Positions 1-8,953 of a stretch of 64,000 nucleotides of DNA are shown in pieces. Positions within the stretch are counted from its first letter, which is position 1; every line of letters starts with the position of its first letter. A program made the translations under genes and the position numbers. Under the pieces are notes generated by a model. The model ran no database searches and was not told where the DNA came from. It was given only the letters and a program-made list of their open reading frames with translations. Origin of the DNA: Fusicatenibacter saccharivorans (GTDB lineage Bacteria > Bacillota > Clostridia > Lachnospirales > Lachnospiraceae); NCBI RefSeq assembly GCF_015557635.1, contig NZ_JADNOP010000016.1:1-64000 (forward strand), given 5' to 3'.

Positions 1-250
1 TTTGTCAAGAACTTTTTTAATTTATTTTTTGAAGCTCTTTCGAACTTCTTTGCTGTTCTCTCGATCAGCAACTCGTTTATTTTATCAAACTCATTTGCTT
101 TTGTCAAGAACTTTTTTCAAGTTTTTTTGAAGCAGTTTTTGCAACCCGCGGCAGCCACCCGGCTCCGAACTAGGTTTTTCTGTTTCAAAGAAACTCATTC
201 GCATCAGCTCTCGCTGACAGCTTAGTTATAATAACACCGCCAAAAGCAAA
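1..250. repeat. A/T-rich intergenic region with an 18-bp direct repeat
   Basis: No gene is visible in the first 393 bases. An 18-bp direct repeat (TTTGTCAAGAACTTTTTT) occurs at 1-18 and again at 100-117, embedded in T-tracts with short self-complementary stretches. This style of T-rich repeat is what I associate with the flanks of rRNA operons in Lachnospiraceae, but no rRNA lies in the window, so that link is inference. Confidence 0.5.
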
Positions 251-352
251 AGTCAACACCTTTTTTCGAATTTTCTTATTTTTAGAAAAATATAGTTAAT
301 TCTGCATATTTCGTATTTTATCTGACTATTTACAATCTATCCGAAACCGTCC

Positions 353-378
353 AAAAGAAAAGGCGCCTTCCGGCGCCC
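353..378 (-). terminator. Rho-independent terminator of the six-repeat surface protein gene
   Basis: A perfect 6-bp GGCGCC stem with a GGAA tetraloop (362-377) is followed on the minus strand by TTTTCTTTT. It lies 16 bases past the stop of the surface protein gene. Confidence 0.85.
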
Positions 379-393
379 TTTCCCTTTCCACTC

Positions 394-2670
394 TTATTTC
401 TCACGTTTACGATAAACAACTGCTCCGACCACTGCTGCTGCAGAAACGCCGAGCAGGATCACCCACAGCATCACCTGTGTGCGGTCTCCCGTGTCCGGAC
501 TCTTTGTTGCTTTCTTCAGATAGAATACGGTATCCGCCTGGCCCTTGCTTGAAACGATCGAAATCGTATGCTTGCCTTCTGCCAGACTCTTTGTATACTC
601 TGCCTTCAGCGTAACCTGCGTATTCTCTTTTCCAGCCGTCACATAATTCTTCGCATCAATCTCTTTCTGGTCGATGAGAACCTTTTTGAGATCCTTTACT
701 TCAAAACCTGCGGTGAAGGAAAGCTCCTTGCCCTGCATACCTGACTGATTGACTCCTTTGGTAATCTTCGGAAGATTCTGCGCAGTCATCGGTTTCTGTT
801 TCAGGCCGGCAATCGCTTTTTCCAGCGCTGCCGCATAACCATCCACCGTCTTCTGCTCCGTGATATTCTTTCCGCGTACAATCGCTGTTTTTGCATCATT
901 GACTGCTTTTACGCTCTCGTCCGTGTATTTCTTCAGATCGTTTGGAATCTTCTTCACTGCGGCGTCTACTTTGCTGTAGTCCGCATCTTTATACGTAAGG
1001 CCGGCAATCGCTGCCTCGATCTTTTTTGCGTAACCGTCTACGCTCTCCTGCTCTGTGACCGGCCGCTCGGTTACGACGCTGTTCTTTGCATCTTCCAGTG
1101 CTTTTACAGACGCATCGGTATACAGACTGAGGTCCGCCGGAATCTTTTTGATGGCTTCCTCTACTTTGGAATAATCTGCTTTCCGAACCTGCAGTCCTGC
1201 CAGTGCATTTTCAATTGCTGCTGCCCAGCCGTCTACTTCTGCCTGATCCAGAATGGTTTTTCCGCTTTCTACGCTGTTGATCGCTGTCTGAAGCGGCTGA
1301 ATGCTTTCTTCCGTATAAATACTCAGATCATTCGAAACTTTGGCAAGAGCCGCGTCTACGGTGCTGTAGTCCGCCGGTTTCAGGGTCAGTCCGTCAAGAG
1401 CTGCTTTCAGGTTTTCTGCAGACTGATCGACTTCCTCCTGTCTGCTGTCATCCAGATCCCATACAATGGCTTCTTTTGCCGCATTCAGTGCTTTTACACT
1501 CTTTTCGGTATAAATGGATAAGTCTTTCGGAATCTTTCCCAGGAGTTCTTCCACTCCCTGATAATCTGCCGGAACCGGTTTGCGTACCAGTGCTGCAATT
1601 GCATTCTCCAGTGCTTCCGCATAAGCAGCAACTGCCTGCTGCTCTTCTATCGTTTTGGTGCGGTCGATGGATGCGATGACTGCATTCAGTGCTTCCACGC
1701 TCTCTTCCGTATAGATAGAAAGATCTCCCGGAACTTTGGCAAGTACTGCATCAACTTCTGTGTAATCTGCGCCAAGAAGCGTCAGTGCGTTTACTGCTGT
1801 CTGAATGGCTGCCGCATAACCATTTACGGTTTCCTGTTCAGCTGATGGCAGGTTCTCTTTTACCGCATCTTTTGCTTTCTGAACAGCTGCCGCGCTTTCT
1901 TCTGTATACCGGCCCATGTCCTCCGGGATCAGCGCCAGCGCTTCTGTTACTTTGGTGTAATCTGCGGCTTTTACAATCACAGTGAATTCCTGTGTGAAGT
2001 CAACGCCGGTTTTCTTTCCGTCTTTGATTGTCGCCAGAAGTTTTACGGTTCCGGCATTCGTTACTTTCAGGTTTGTGCCGTCTAAAACAGCACCTGTCAT
2101 TCCGGCATCCGTGATTTCCCATGTGATCTGTTTCTGATCTGCATTTTCTGGAACTGCTTTGCCCGTCAGTGCGGTGGTTCCCGGGATTTCTTTCGGTATG
2201 CCCTGGATTTCTGTTACAGCTGCGTACTCATAGGTTCTTACCTGGATTTCAATGGCATCTTTTGTTTCCGTTTCTGCGATCTTTGTTACAATCCAGCTTC
2301 CGTTCCAGCTGTCTGCCTTTTTAAGCAGATAATCTGCCGGAGCCTTTTTGGCCTTTTCCGTAAGATCCTTCAGATTCCAGGAAGCCGCCGCTGCGATCAC
2401 AGCCTCTTTTTCTGTTTTTATTCTTTCTTTGTCATCTTTCTGATCTTTCTTTTCATCCGGATTTGTTTTTTCTGAAAGTATTCGGATTTCTCTGTTCTCT
2501 GCATCATTTTTAATCTCCGTATCTTTGCCGAGAACGTCGCCTGCTTTCAGTGAAAGCTCTCCGAACTTCCACGTTTTGGCTTCCTCTTTTGCGAATGCCA
2601 TGGTTGGGAACATCGTCACGATCAGAAGCATGGACAGTACAAACGAAAGCATTTTTTTCGTTTTCTTCAT
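394..2670 (-). CDS. Surface protein with six FIVAR-like repeats and a sortase-type C-terminus
   Basis: 758 residues. Residues 1-27 look like a signal peptide (basic start, hydrophobic core, AFA end). After a charged, disordered-looking stretch, residues ~160-234 resemble an Ig-like bacterial domain. Six tandem repeats of about 66 residues follow (~236-635), each starting ADYxxV and carrying IPxDLSxYTxES and a terminal A-hydrophobic-GL; they resemble FIVAR-type helical repeats. The C-terminus has the order of a wall-sorting signal: SPDTGD, about 20 hydrophobic residues, then YRKREK. SPDTGD departs from LPXTG but fits the xPxTGD variants known in clostridia. A strong AGGAGG lies before the ATG. 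It is probably an anchored adhesin or structural surface protein; the ligand is unknown, and no sortase gene is in the window. Confidence 0.8.
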   Translation of the reverse strand: MKKTKKMLSFVLSMLLIVTMFPTMAFAKEEAKTWKFGELSLKAGDVLGKDTEIKNDAENREIRILSEKTNPDEKKDQKDDKERIKTEKEAVIAAAASWNLKDLTEKAKKAPADYLLKKADSWNGSWIVTKIAETETKDAIEIQVRTYEYAAVTEIQGIPKEIPGTTALTGKAVPENADQKQITWEITDAGMTGAVLDGTNLKVTNAGTVKLLATIKDGKKTGVDFTQEFTVIVKAADYTKVTEALALIPEDMGRYTEESAAAVQKAKDAVKENLPSAEQETVNGYAAAIQTAVNALTLLGADYTEVDAVLAKVPGDLSIYTEESVEALNAVIASIDRTKTIEEQQAVAAYAEALENAIAALVRKPVPADYQGVEELLGKIPKDLSIYTEKSVKALNAAKEAIVWDLDDSRQEEVDQSAENLKAALDGLTLKPADYSTVDAALAKVSNDLSIYTEESIQPLQTAINSVESGKTILDQAEVDGWAAAIENALAGLQVRKADYSKVEEAIKKIPADLSLYTDASVKALEDAKNSVVTERPVTEQESVDGYAKKIEAAIAGLTYKDADYSKVDAAVKKIPNDLKKYTDESVKAVNDAKTAIVRGKNITEQKTVDGYAAALEKAIAGLKQKPMTAQNLPKITKGVNQSGMQGKELSFTAGFEVKDLKKVLIDQKEIDAKNYVTAGKENTQVTLKAEYTKSLAEGKHTISIVSSKGQADTVFYLKKATKSPDTGDRTQVMLWVILLGVSAAAVVGAVVYRKREK

Positions 2671-2739
2671 AACACAAATCCTCCTTTCCTTTTGATTGTT
2701 TTGCAGCCGCCAGGGGCCGCAGTTTCTCTTGTTACTTTC

Positions 2740-2767
2740 ATTATACGTGTGTCAGAAAAAGAGTCAA
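2740..2767 (-). promoter_or_regulatory. SigA promoter of the surface protein gene
   Basis: On the minus strand TTGACT (2762-2767) and TATAAT (2740-2745) are separated by 16 bp, about 70 bp upstream of the start codon. The -35 box abuts one arm of a long inverted repeat. Confidence 0.75.
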
Positions 2768-2860
2768 CGGGCCGTAAAAATTCGTAAGAATTCTTGTGCA
2801 TTTCCGCTAAAATACTTTCAACGTTTTTTCACAATACTTCCATGAATTTTTACGGCCCGT
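2767..2860. repeat. 17-bp perfect inverted repeat, 60-bp spacer
   Basis: The arms are 2767-2783 (ACGGGCCGTAAAAATTC) and 2844-2860 (its exact reverse complement). The right arm follows the stop of the isomerase/propeller gene; the left arm touches the -35 box of the next gene. It could be a transcript-end stem with a large loop, or a paired protein-binding site. Confidence 0.7.
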
Positions 2861-2882
2861 CAGATTTTCTTAAGATATTCCT

Positions 2883-4523
2883 TTATTTGTGATGAAGCAC
2901 ATATTTCACATACGCAATTCTACGGCTGTCCGGTGCCCAGGAGTTGACGTTGATACTGCCCTGGCCGCCGAAAAGATCCAGCAGTTTTTTCTTATTCTGT
3001 CCGTCATAATCCATCATTCCAAGCGATACATACATGTTCGGCAGATGCTCATTCGGTTCCAGCTCACCTTTAGCGAAGGTCAGGTAAATGACGTGTTTTC
3101 CATCCGGCGAAACGTGGCCGAACCAGTTGTTGGCATCGGAATCGGTCATCTGGGTGAGACCGCTGCCGTCACATTTCATCCGCCATACCTGCATCAGACC
3201 GCTTCTGGTGCTGTTGAACCAGATGTGCTTTCCGTCCGGTGAATACTCCGGACCGTCGTTGTAGCCTTTGCCGTCCGTCAGGCAGGTTTCCTCGCCGCCG
3301 TCTGATGGAATCGTACAGATCTCAATGCGCATGGTCTCCTCCTCCGGCTTTTTGCGGAAGGCACAGTACGCAAGCTCTTTTCCGTCCGGCGACCAGCCGT
3401 GCAGATAGCTGAGACCCGGTCCGGTGAGGTCTTTTGGTTCACCGCCTGTCATCGGGAGCACGTAGATGTGGGATTCATACGTTCCATCTGTGAGTTCCGG
3501 CGGCATGCAGCTTACCGCCAGCAGCTGGTTGTCCGGTGACGGAACGTGGTCATTGTTGCACTGCACGCAGAAACCGGTATCAACCTGCTCCACATGGTCT
3601 TTGTCGATCTCATAGCGGTAGATTTTTCCATCCGCATTATAAAGCAGGGTGTTTCCATCGTTCAGCCAGTTCGGTGCCTCGATGATTCCCGGAAACTCAT
3701 GCAGCACGGTTTCTTCTCCGGTCTCCACATCCATCGTGCAGAGAATGCTGTCGGTGTTGTCTCTGTCCCCTGTCCATCCGGAGAGCATTTTTCCGGCGCG
3801 GCAGGTATCCTCCAGTGTTGCCGCATCCATATCCACAATCTGCAGTGCACCGTTTGCGCGGGCGAACTGGAAGCAGGCTTTCAGATCAACCATGCCTTTT
3901 CCAAGCGGCGCTTCCTGGCCGGTGATTTTCATATCTTTATAATGAACGGCTTTGACTCGGTCCGCATGCGCCCAGAGGAACTCTTCCGGGTCGACGCCGC
4001 CGCAGTACATCCAGCCGGCATCTACTTCTGCTCCGACTTTTTCACCGCAGGCTTCCAGTAGATATTCGTACGCTGTTTTTCCATTCACGCGGATACAGAT
4101 ATCTTCTTTTTCGTTGTGGACCAGAAGACCTGCTCCGGCTTTTTCCAGTTCTTCTGCCAGTTCGCGGTATCTTGCAGCGGTTTCGTCCAGAACATCTTTT
4201 GTCAGGCGTGCCGGGCTCTTTACGACAAACCAGGAAATGTGGTATTTCTGCGCCAGTTCTGTAAGAATGGCAAGTTCTCTTTCATAGTGGTATTCATCCA
4301 GGAAAATGTGGACCGCATGAACCTCAATGTGGTATTTTGCAAGCAGCGGCATTGCCTGCTCCAGATCCTCCGGGATCCAGAAACCGTAGTCCCTGGCATC
4401 AACACGGAATCCGAGACACGGCTCGATCTGGCGGTAGCCTGCCTCATAGATTTTCTTTAAAAATCCTTCGGGATCCTGTTTCCATTCTTTGGATACCCCA
4501 TACATCTGTACACCAAAATACAT
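2883..4523 (-). CDS. Sugar phosphate isomerase/epimerase fused to a TolB/PD40-like beta-propeller
   Basis: 546 residues from the ATG at 4523, chosen because AGGAGG lies just upstream; an in-frame extension to 4685 has no ribosome site and runs into the preceding terminator hairpin. Residues 1 to ~245 look like an AP-endonuclease-2/xylose-isomerase TIM barrel (EPCLGFRVDARDYGFW near the start; EVDAGWMYCGG and HYKDMK metal-ligand-type motifs). From ~260 to the end the protein reads as a beta-propeller of PD40 blades (repeated SPDGK/SPDNQ with W or F nearby). No signal peptide is visible, so it is probably cytoplasmic. The isomerase part suggests sugar or inositol-type metabolism; the substrate cannot be told. 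Fusion of the two folds is unusual. Confidence 0.75.
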   Translation of the reverse strand: MYFGVQMYGVSKEWKQDPEGFLKKIYEAGYRQIEPCLGFRVDARDYGFWIPEDLEQAMPLLAKYHIEVHAVHIFLDEYHYERELAILTELAQKYHISWFVVKSPARLTKDVLDETAARYRELAEELEKAGAGLLVHNEKEDICIRVNGKTAYEYLLEACGEKVGAEVDAGWMYCGGVDPEEFLWAHADRVKAVHYKDMKITGQEAPLGKGMVDLKACFQFARANGALQIVDMDAATLEDTCRAGKMLSGWTGDRDNTDSILCTMDVETGEETVLHEFPGIIEAPNWLNDGNTLLYNADGKIYRYEIDKDHVEQVDTGFCVQCNNDHVPSPDNQLLAVSCMPPELTDGTYESHIYVLPMTGGEPKDLTGPGLSYLHGWSPDGKELAYCAFRKKPEEETMRIEICTIPSDGGEETCLTDGKGYNDGPEYSPDGKHIWFNSTRSGLMQVWRMKCDGSGLTQMTDSDANNWFGHVSPDGKHVIYLTFAKGELEPNEHLPNMYVSLGMMDYDGQNKKKLLDLFGGQGSINVNSWAPDSRRIAYVKYVLHHK

Positions 4524-4652
4524 ATTTGTTTCCTCCTTCTCCAGATCCGCTGTTTCCCCATTTTCAGCGGATTTTCTTTTCCTCCATTTTACCACATTTC
4601 TTCTATTATAGATATGATTTTTCCTGTCAGTTATAAGAAACACGCTTTGCGT

Positions 4653-4700
4653 AAAAAAGGCGCCCCGTATGTGTTTTTTCCACATACGGAACGCCTTTTT
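4653..4700 (-). terminator. Terminator downstream of clpB and its DUF4250 partner
   Basis: An 8-bp CGTATGTG/CACATACG stem extended by GGCG/CGCC is flanked by A and T runs on both sides. It can work in either direction but fits the end of the clpB transcript. Confidence 0.8.
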
Positions 4701-4729
4701 CCGCCATTTTTTTCAGGGCTTGGTTATTC

Positions 4730-4900
4730 TTATACAAACTGGTTCGTTTTCTCATCGTACTCATAGTCGATGAGCGCCAGTTTTTCCCGCAGATCGGATT
4801 CCTCTGTCTGCATGGCCGCGCAGAATTCTGCGAGCGACGGGTAAAAATCTCTTAGCTGCGTATTGACATAGCTCAGCAGCATTACGGGATCTTTCGGCAT
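4730..4900 (-). CDS. DUF4250 family small protein
   Basis: 56 residues, beginning [20 protein letters not shown] and ending DYEYDEKTNQFV. This pattern matches the DUF4250 family of short clostridial proteins, whose function is unknown. Its ATG shares one base with the clpB stop (TGATG), so it is probably translated by reinitiation after ClpB. The coupling puts it under CIRCE/HrcA heat-shock control here, which hints at a stress-related role (inference). Confidence 0.8.
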   Translation of the reverse strand: MPKDPVMLLSYVNTQLRDFYPSLAEFCAAMQTEESDLREKLALIDYEYDEKTNQFV

Positions 4901-7506
4901 CATTCGTCTACTACCTCCACACCTGGTTTGATCATTGCCTTCAGGCCGCCGTTTTCCACATCCAAAAGGATCGTATCGCCCTCGCTGACCTGACCGCCAA
5001 GGATCAGTTTTGCGGTGCTGGTTTCTACCTCTTTCTGTACGAAACGTTTCAATGGACGGGCGCCGTAAACAGGGTCGTAGCCGCCCTCGATGACAAACTG
5101 TTTTGCAGCCGGGCTCAGTTCGACGGTAAGCTCCTGGTCTGCCAGACGTTTGTTCAGTCCTTTCAGCAACAGATCTACGATATGACCAATGTTGTCTTTT
5201 GTCAATGGTTTGAACATAATTGTTTCATCCAGACGGTTCAGGAACTCCGGACGGAAGTGTGCACGCAGATCCTGCATGACCAGGTTTCTCGCCTCTTCGG
5301 AGATGCTGCCGTCGTCCTGAATGCCGTCCAGCAGATACTGGGAGCCGATATTGGAGGTCATGATCAGGATCGTATTTTTAAAGTCTACGGTACGGCCCTG
5401 GGAGTCGGTGATACGGCCGTCATCGAGTACCTGCAGCAGAACGTTGAAGACGTCCGGATGCGCTTTCTCGATCTCATCGAACAGAACAACAGAATATGGT
5501 TTTCTACGCACTGCCTCGGTCAGCTGGCCGCCCTCCTCGTAGCCTACATATCCCGGAGGCGCTCCGATCAGACGGGAGACGGAGTATTTCTCCATGTATT
5601 CACTCATATCGATTCGAACCATGTTGTTCTCATCATCAAACAGCTTTTCTGCCAACGTTTTCGCAAGCTCTGTTTTACCGACACCGGTAGGTCCAAGGAA
5701 CAGGAACGAACCGATCGGTTTTGTCGGATCCTTGATTCCGGCTTTGGAACGGATGATCGCATCCGAAACCTTGGTGACTGCCTCATTCTGGCCGATAACT
5801 CTCGTGTGAAGTTCATCTTCCAGGCCGAGGATCTTAGTTCTCTCGCCTTCGGTCAGTTTTGCAACCGGGATTCCGGTCCAGCGGGAGACAATTCTGGCAA
5901 TCTCTTCATCCGTTACACTCTCGTGTACCAGGGAGAGATCTTCATTTTTAACTTTTTTCTCTTCTGCTTCCAGCATCTGCTGTAATTTCGGGAGTTCACC
6001 GTACTGCAGTTCAGCGGCGCGGTTCAGATCGTAATCATTCTTTGCTTTCTGGATCTGGCGGTTCATGTCCTCGATCTGCTCACGCAGTTTGGACAGTTTC
6101 TCAACGGAACTCTTTTCATTTTCCCACTGTGCCTTTGCAGAATTGAAGGTATCCTTTAACTCAGCCAGCTCTTTCTGCAGTGTTTCCAGACGCTCGCGGC
6201 TCAGATTGTCGGTCTCTTTTTTCAGTGCGGCTTCCTCGATCTGCATCTGCAGAATCTTACGGCGCTGCTCATCCAGCTCGGCCGGCATGGAATCTAGTTC
6301 TGTCTTGATCAGAGCGCATGCCTCGTCGACCAGGTCGATTGCTTTATCCGGCAGGAAACGGTCGCTGATGTAACGGTTCGAAAGGGTTGCGGCTGCAACG
6401 AGGGCACCGTCGGTGATTTTTACGCCGTGATAAACTTCGTAGCGCTCTTTTAAGCCACGCAGGATGGAAATCGTATCCTCTACGGTCGGCTCATCAACCT
6501 GAACCGGCTGGAAACGGCGCTCCAGGGCGGCATCTTTTTCGATGTACTGGCGGTACTCATCCAGCGTTGTGGCACCGATGCAGTGCAGTTCGCCTCGTGC
6601 CAGCATAGGTTTCAGCATGTTTCCGGCATCCATCGCGCCGTCGGTCTTTCCGGCGCCGACGATCAGGTGCAGCTCATCGATGAACAGAATGATTTTTCCG
6701 TCGCTCTTTCTGACTTCCTCCAGAACGGCTTTCAGACGCTCCTCGAATTCGCCGCGGTATTTTGCTCCGGCTACCAGTGCTCCCATATCGAGGGAGAAAA
6801 TGGTTTTATCTTTCAGGCTCTCCGGTACATCGCCGTTGGCGATTCGCTGGGCCAGGCCTTCTACGACTGCGGTTTTACCAACACCAGGCTCACCGATCAG
6901 AACCGGATTGTTTTTTGTCTTACGGGACAGGATACGGACAACGTTCCGAATTTCGGTATCACGGCCGATAACCGGGTCCATTTTCTGGTTTCTGGCTTTT
7001 TCTACGATATCCTGGCCATATTTTTCCAGGGTGTCATATGTTGCCTCCGGGTTGTCGGTGGTAACTCTCTGGTTTCCGCGCACGGTGCTTAATGCCTGCA
7101 GGAAACGTTCTCTTGTGATGCCGTACTCCTGAAACAGTTTTTTCATGGACGGGCTTGGGTTTTTCAGCATTGCCAGGAAGAGGTGTTCTACGGAAACATA
7201 CTCGTCTCCCATGGCTTTCGCCTCATCCTCAGCATTTATCAATGCTTTATTCAGATACTGACCGATATACGGCTGACCGCCGGATACTTTGACGCGGTCG
7301 TTCAGCGCCGTCTCGACACGGTTCAGAAAATGATCTTTGTTGATTTCCATCTTTTCGATCAATTTCAGAATCAGGCTGTCGTCCTGATGCAGGAGGTTAT
7401 ACAACAGATGCTCCTGCTCTATTTCCTGGTTGCCGAAATCGTATGCGGTCTTTTCCAGGTCCTGTACAGCCTGCAGCGATTTTTGTGTGAATTTACTGAT
7501 ATTCAT
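4900..7506 (-). CDS. clpB: ATP-dependent disaggregase ClpB
   Basis: 868 residues, normal length for ClpB. In order: Clp N-domain (~1-145); first AAA+ domain with Walker A GEPGVGKT at ~205-212 and arginine-finger region LERRFQPV; the long coiled-coil middle domain (~400-530) that separates ClpB from ClpA/ClpC; second AAA+ domain with Walker A GPTGVGKT and sensor region [12 protein letters not shown]-terminal domain. It resolubilises aggregated proteins with DnaK in the cytoplasm. It is preceded by a CIRCE operator overlapping the promoter, so repression by HrcA is expected. Confidence 0.97.
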   Translation of the reverse strand: MNISKFTQKSLQAVQDLEKTAYDFGNQEIEQEHLLYNLLHQDDSLILKLIEKMEINKDHFLNRVETALNDRVKVSGGQPYIGQYLNKALINAEDEAKAMGDEYVSVEHLFLAMLKNPSPSMKKLFQEYGITRERFLQALSTVRGNQRVTTDNPEATYDTLEKYGQDIVEKARNQKMDPVIGRDTEIRNVVRILSRKTKNNPVLIGEPGVGKTAVVEGLAQRIANGDVPESLKDKTIFSLDMGALVAGAKYRGEFEERLKAVLEEVRKSDGKIILFIDELHLIVGAGKTDGAMDAGNMLKPMLARGELHCIGATTLDEYRQYIEKDAALERRFQPVQVDEPTVEDTISILRGLKERYEVYHGVKITDGALVAAATLSNRYISDRFLPDKAIDLVDEACALIKTELDSMPAELDEQRRKILQMQIEEAALKKETDNLSRERLETLQKELAELKDTFNSAKAQWENEKSSVEKLSKLREQIEDMNRQIQKAKNDYDLNRAAELQYGELPKLQQMLEAEEKKVKNEDLSLVHESVTDEEIARIVSRWTGIPVAKLTEGERTKILGLEDELHTRVIGQNEAVTKVSDAIIRSKAGIKDPTKPIGSFLFLGPTGVGKTELAKTLAEKLFDDENNMVRIDMSEYMEKYSVSRLIGAPPGYVGYEEGGQLTEAVRRKPYSVVLFDEIEKAHPDVFNVLLQVLDDGRITDSQGRTVDFKNTILIMTSNIGSQYLLDGIQDDGSISEEARNLVMQDLRAHFRPEFLNRLDETIMFKPLTKDNIGHIVDLLLKGLNKRLADQELTVELSPAAKQFVIEGGYDPVYGARPLKRFVQKEVETSTAKLILGGQVSEGDTILLDVENGGLKAMIKPGVEVVDE

Positions 7507-7601
7507 AATCGGCTTCCTCCTTATCTATTTTGGTGCTAACATTCGCTCCGAACAAAAAGAGCGTTGATGTGAATTTTCTTTTCTTTCTTTGTTCTAGTCG
7601 T

Positions 7602-7644
7602 ACTATAACACTAGTTGTTAGCACTGTCAAGAGGAGAGTGCTAA
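7602..7644 (-). promoter_or_regulatory. clpB promoter overlapped by a CIRCE operator
   Basis: TTAGCACTG-N9-GAGTGCTAA at 7618-7644 matches the CIRCE consensus with one mismatch. On the minus strand, -35 TTGACA (7625-7630) lies inside the CIRCE and -10 TATAGT (7602-7607) follows after 17 bp. HrcA binding would block RNA polymerase directly. Confidence 0.93.
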
Positions 7645-7698
7645 TTTTTTTATTTTTTCCCGACGCTCCTTTTCTCCCTCCCCCCCCCTAAAAGATTT

Positions 7699-8781
7699 TT
7701 ATTCATCGCCGTACACAGCAATAAAATGAATCAGTGCCTCTGTTTCGGAACTGGCATACTTTTTGGCAGATGCTTCCAGCGGCTGTGATTGATATGCTTC
7801 AAACGAATCGCCCTCGTCGCGTCCAGATATGTAGCGATTATCATTTAGTTTCCACTTCCTCATTTCTTCAAAATAAGCAGTATTCGCCATTTCCGAATTC
7901 CAGTCCATTCGCTCCAGCAGATAATACTCCATTCCATGATAACATTCTTCGCAAATTCCCGTAAAAAATTCTTCTGCTGTCTGAGATGTTAAATGCTCTG
8001 GAGCATACCATATTTCGTTCTCTTCGTTATTATATAATGCAACGCAATTCGATGATCCTGTCTCTTTCACATACAGCGGAATTTCGGGAATTCCAAGTCG
8101 TTCTGTTTCAAGCCGTACCATCTTCTGTGCTGCAATTGTTCTTTCTTCCAGTGTTTTTTGCCTCCATTCGCTCTCCTTTAAGCTCAGCAGAAATTCTTTA
8201 TTTTCCTGAAAAATGTTCTCCTGATTCTGGACGAGATTATAGTCCTTTTTTCGTTCGTAAAGTTCTGCCGCTCCGGACGGAGACTCAAGCTTCCAATATA
8301 TCATCATACAAGTCGGTACCATACTCACGCATACTGAAACAAACAGAAATGCGTTTAAGTCACTTCTTTTTAATCTCCAGAATTTTTTCGGAGAATATTT
8401 TCGTTTTTTTCTATGTAAATCTCTTAAAACCGTAACAAGAAATATCCCATCCAGCACTGCAAGAAACAACACAATTTTCAGTGAATATTGGGCAAATAAA
8501 AACAGCATCAGTATGCTCGGCGGAAATGCATAGAATAAAACTTCATTTGCAGTTCCATCTGCGCAGTAGCTTCGAATGGGTGAGGCCAGCCACAAAATCA
8601 GGCACAGCGCATAGACAAAAAGCATTGTCCCCGACGAAATATGGACGGAACATTCTGTAATATATACCTCAACCTGTTTCACATACATCACATACAAGAT
8701 ACAGATCGGATATAAAATCGAGCTTTTGCTCAACCAGTATGCCGCTGATTTTCTTTCCCGTCTTCTTTTCTGTTCCTCCAT
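7699..8781 (-). CDS. Multi-pass membrane protein with a degenerate HExxH-type domain
   Basis: 360 residues; GGGGGGATCTGAT lies before the ATG. The N-terminal half has about five hydrophobic segments (~22-38, 50-67, 81-98, 102-119, 143-163). The C-terminal soluble part has EECYH at 278-282, in the place and context of a metallopeptidase HExxH, then QPLEASAKKYA with a glutamate at 336 like a third zinc ligand. The first histidine of HExxH is replaced by glutamate, so ordinary zincin catalysis is doubtful. I do not recognise a named family. A run of nine C residues (7680-7688) follows the gene. Confidence 0.6.
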   Translation of the reverse strand: MEEQKRRRERKSAAYWLSKSSILYPICILYVMYVKQVEVYITECSVHISSGTMLFVYALCLILWLASPIRSYCADGTANEVLFYAFPPSILMLFLFAQYSLKIVLFLAVLDGIFLVTVLRDLHRKKRKYSPKKFWRLKRSDLNAFLFVSVCVSMVPTCMMIYWKLESPSGAAELYERKKDYNLVQNQENIFQENKEFLLSLKESEWRQKTLEERTIAAQKMVRLETERLGIPEIPLYVKETGSSNCVALYNNEENEIWYAPEHLTSQTAEEFFTGICEECYHGMEYYLLERMDWNSEMANTAYFEEMRKWKLNDNRYISGRDEGDSFEAYQSQPLEASAKKYASSETEALIHFIAVYGDE

Positions 8782-8891
8782 ATCAGATCCCCCCTGATTT
8801 TTCTTTTGTTTTATTTGGAATACTTGTATGTTTATTTTAGCGTAATTTTTCGTTTTTGCCTATCCTTCGTTTTTCAGTTGAATCTTTCTGT

Positions 8892-8935
8892 AAAAACCAA
8901 AATTGCGAAACCCTGTTTTGGCAGGACTCCGCAAT
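8892..8935 (-). terminator. Terminator of the adh-COG0523 unit
   Basis: ATTGCG/CGCAAT arms (8902-8907, 8930-8935) with an inner CCTG/CAGG stem, followed on the minus strand by a T-rich run. Confidence 0.75.
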
Positions 8936-8953
8936 CTCTTTTTCCTATTTACT

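Noticed and set aside
7533-7540. A second CIRCE element before clpB
   Set aside because: Only one half-site (GTGCTAAC) is present; the matching arm is missing.
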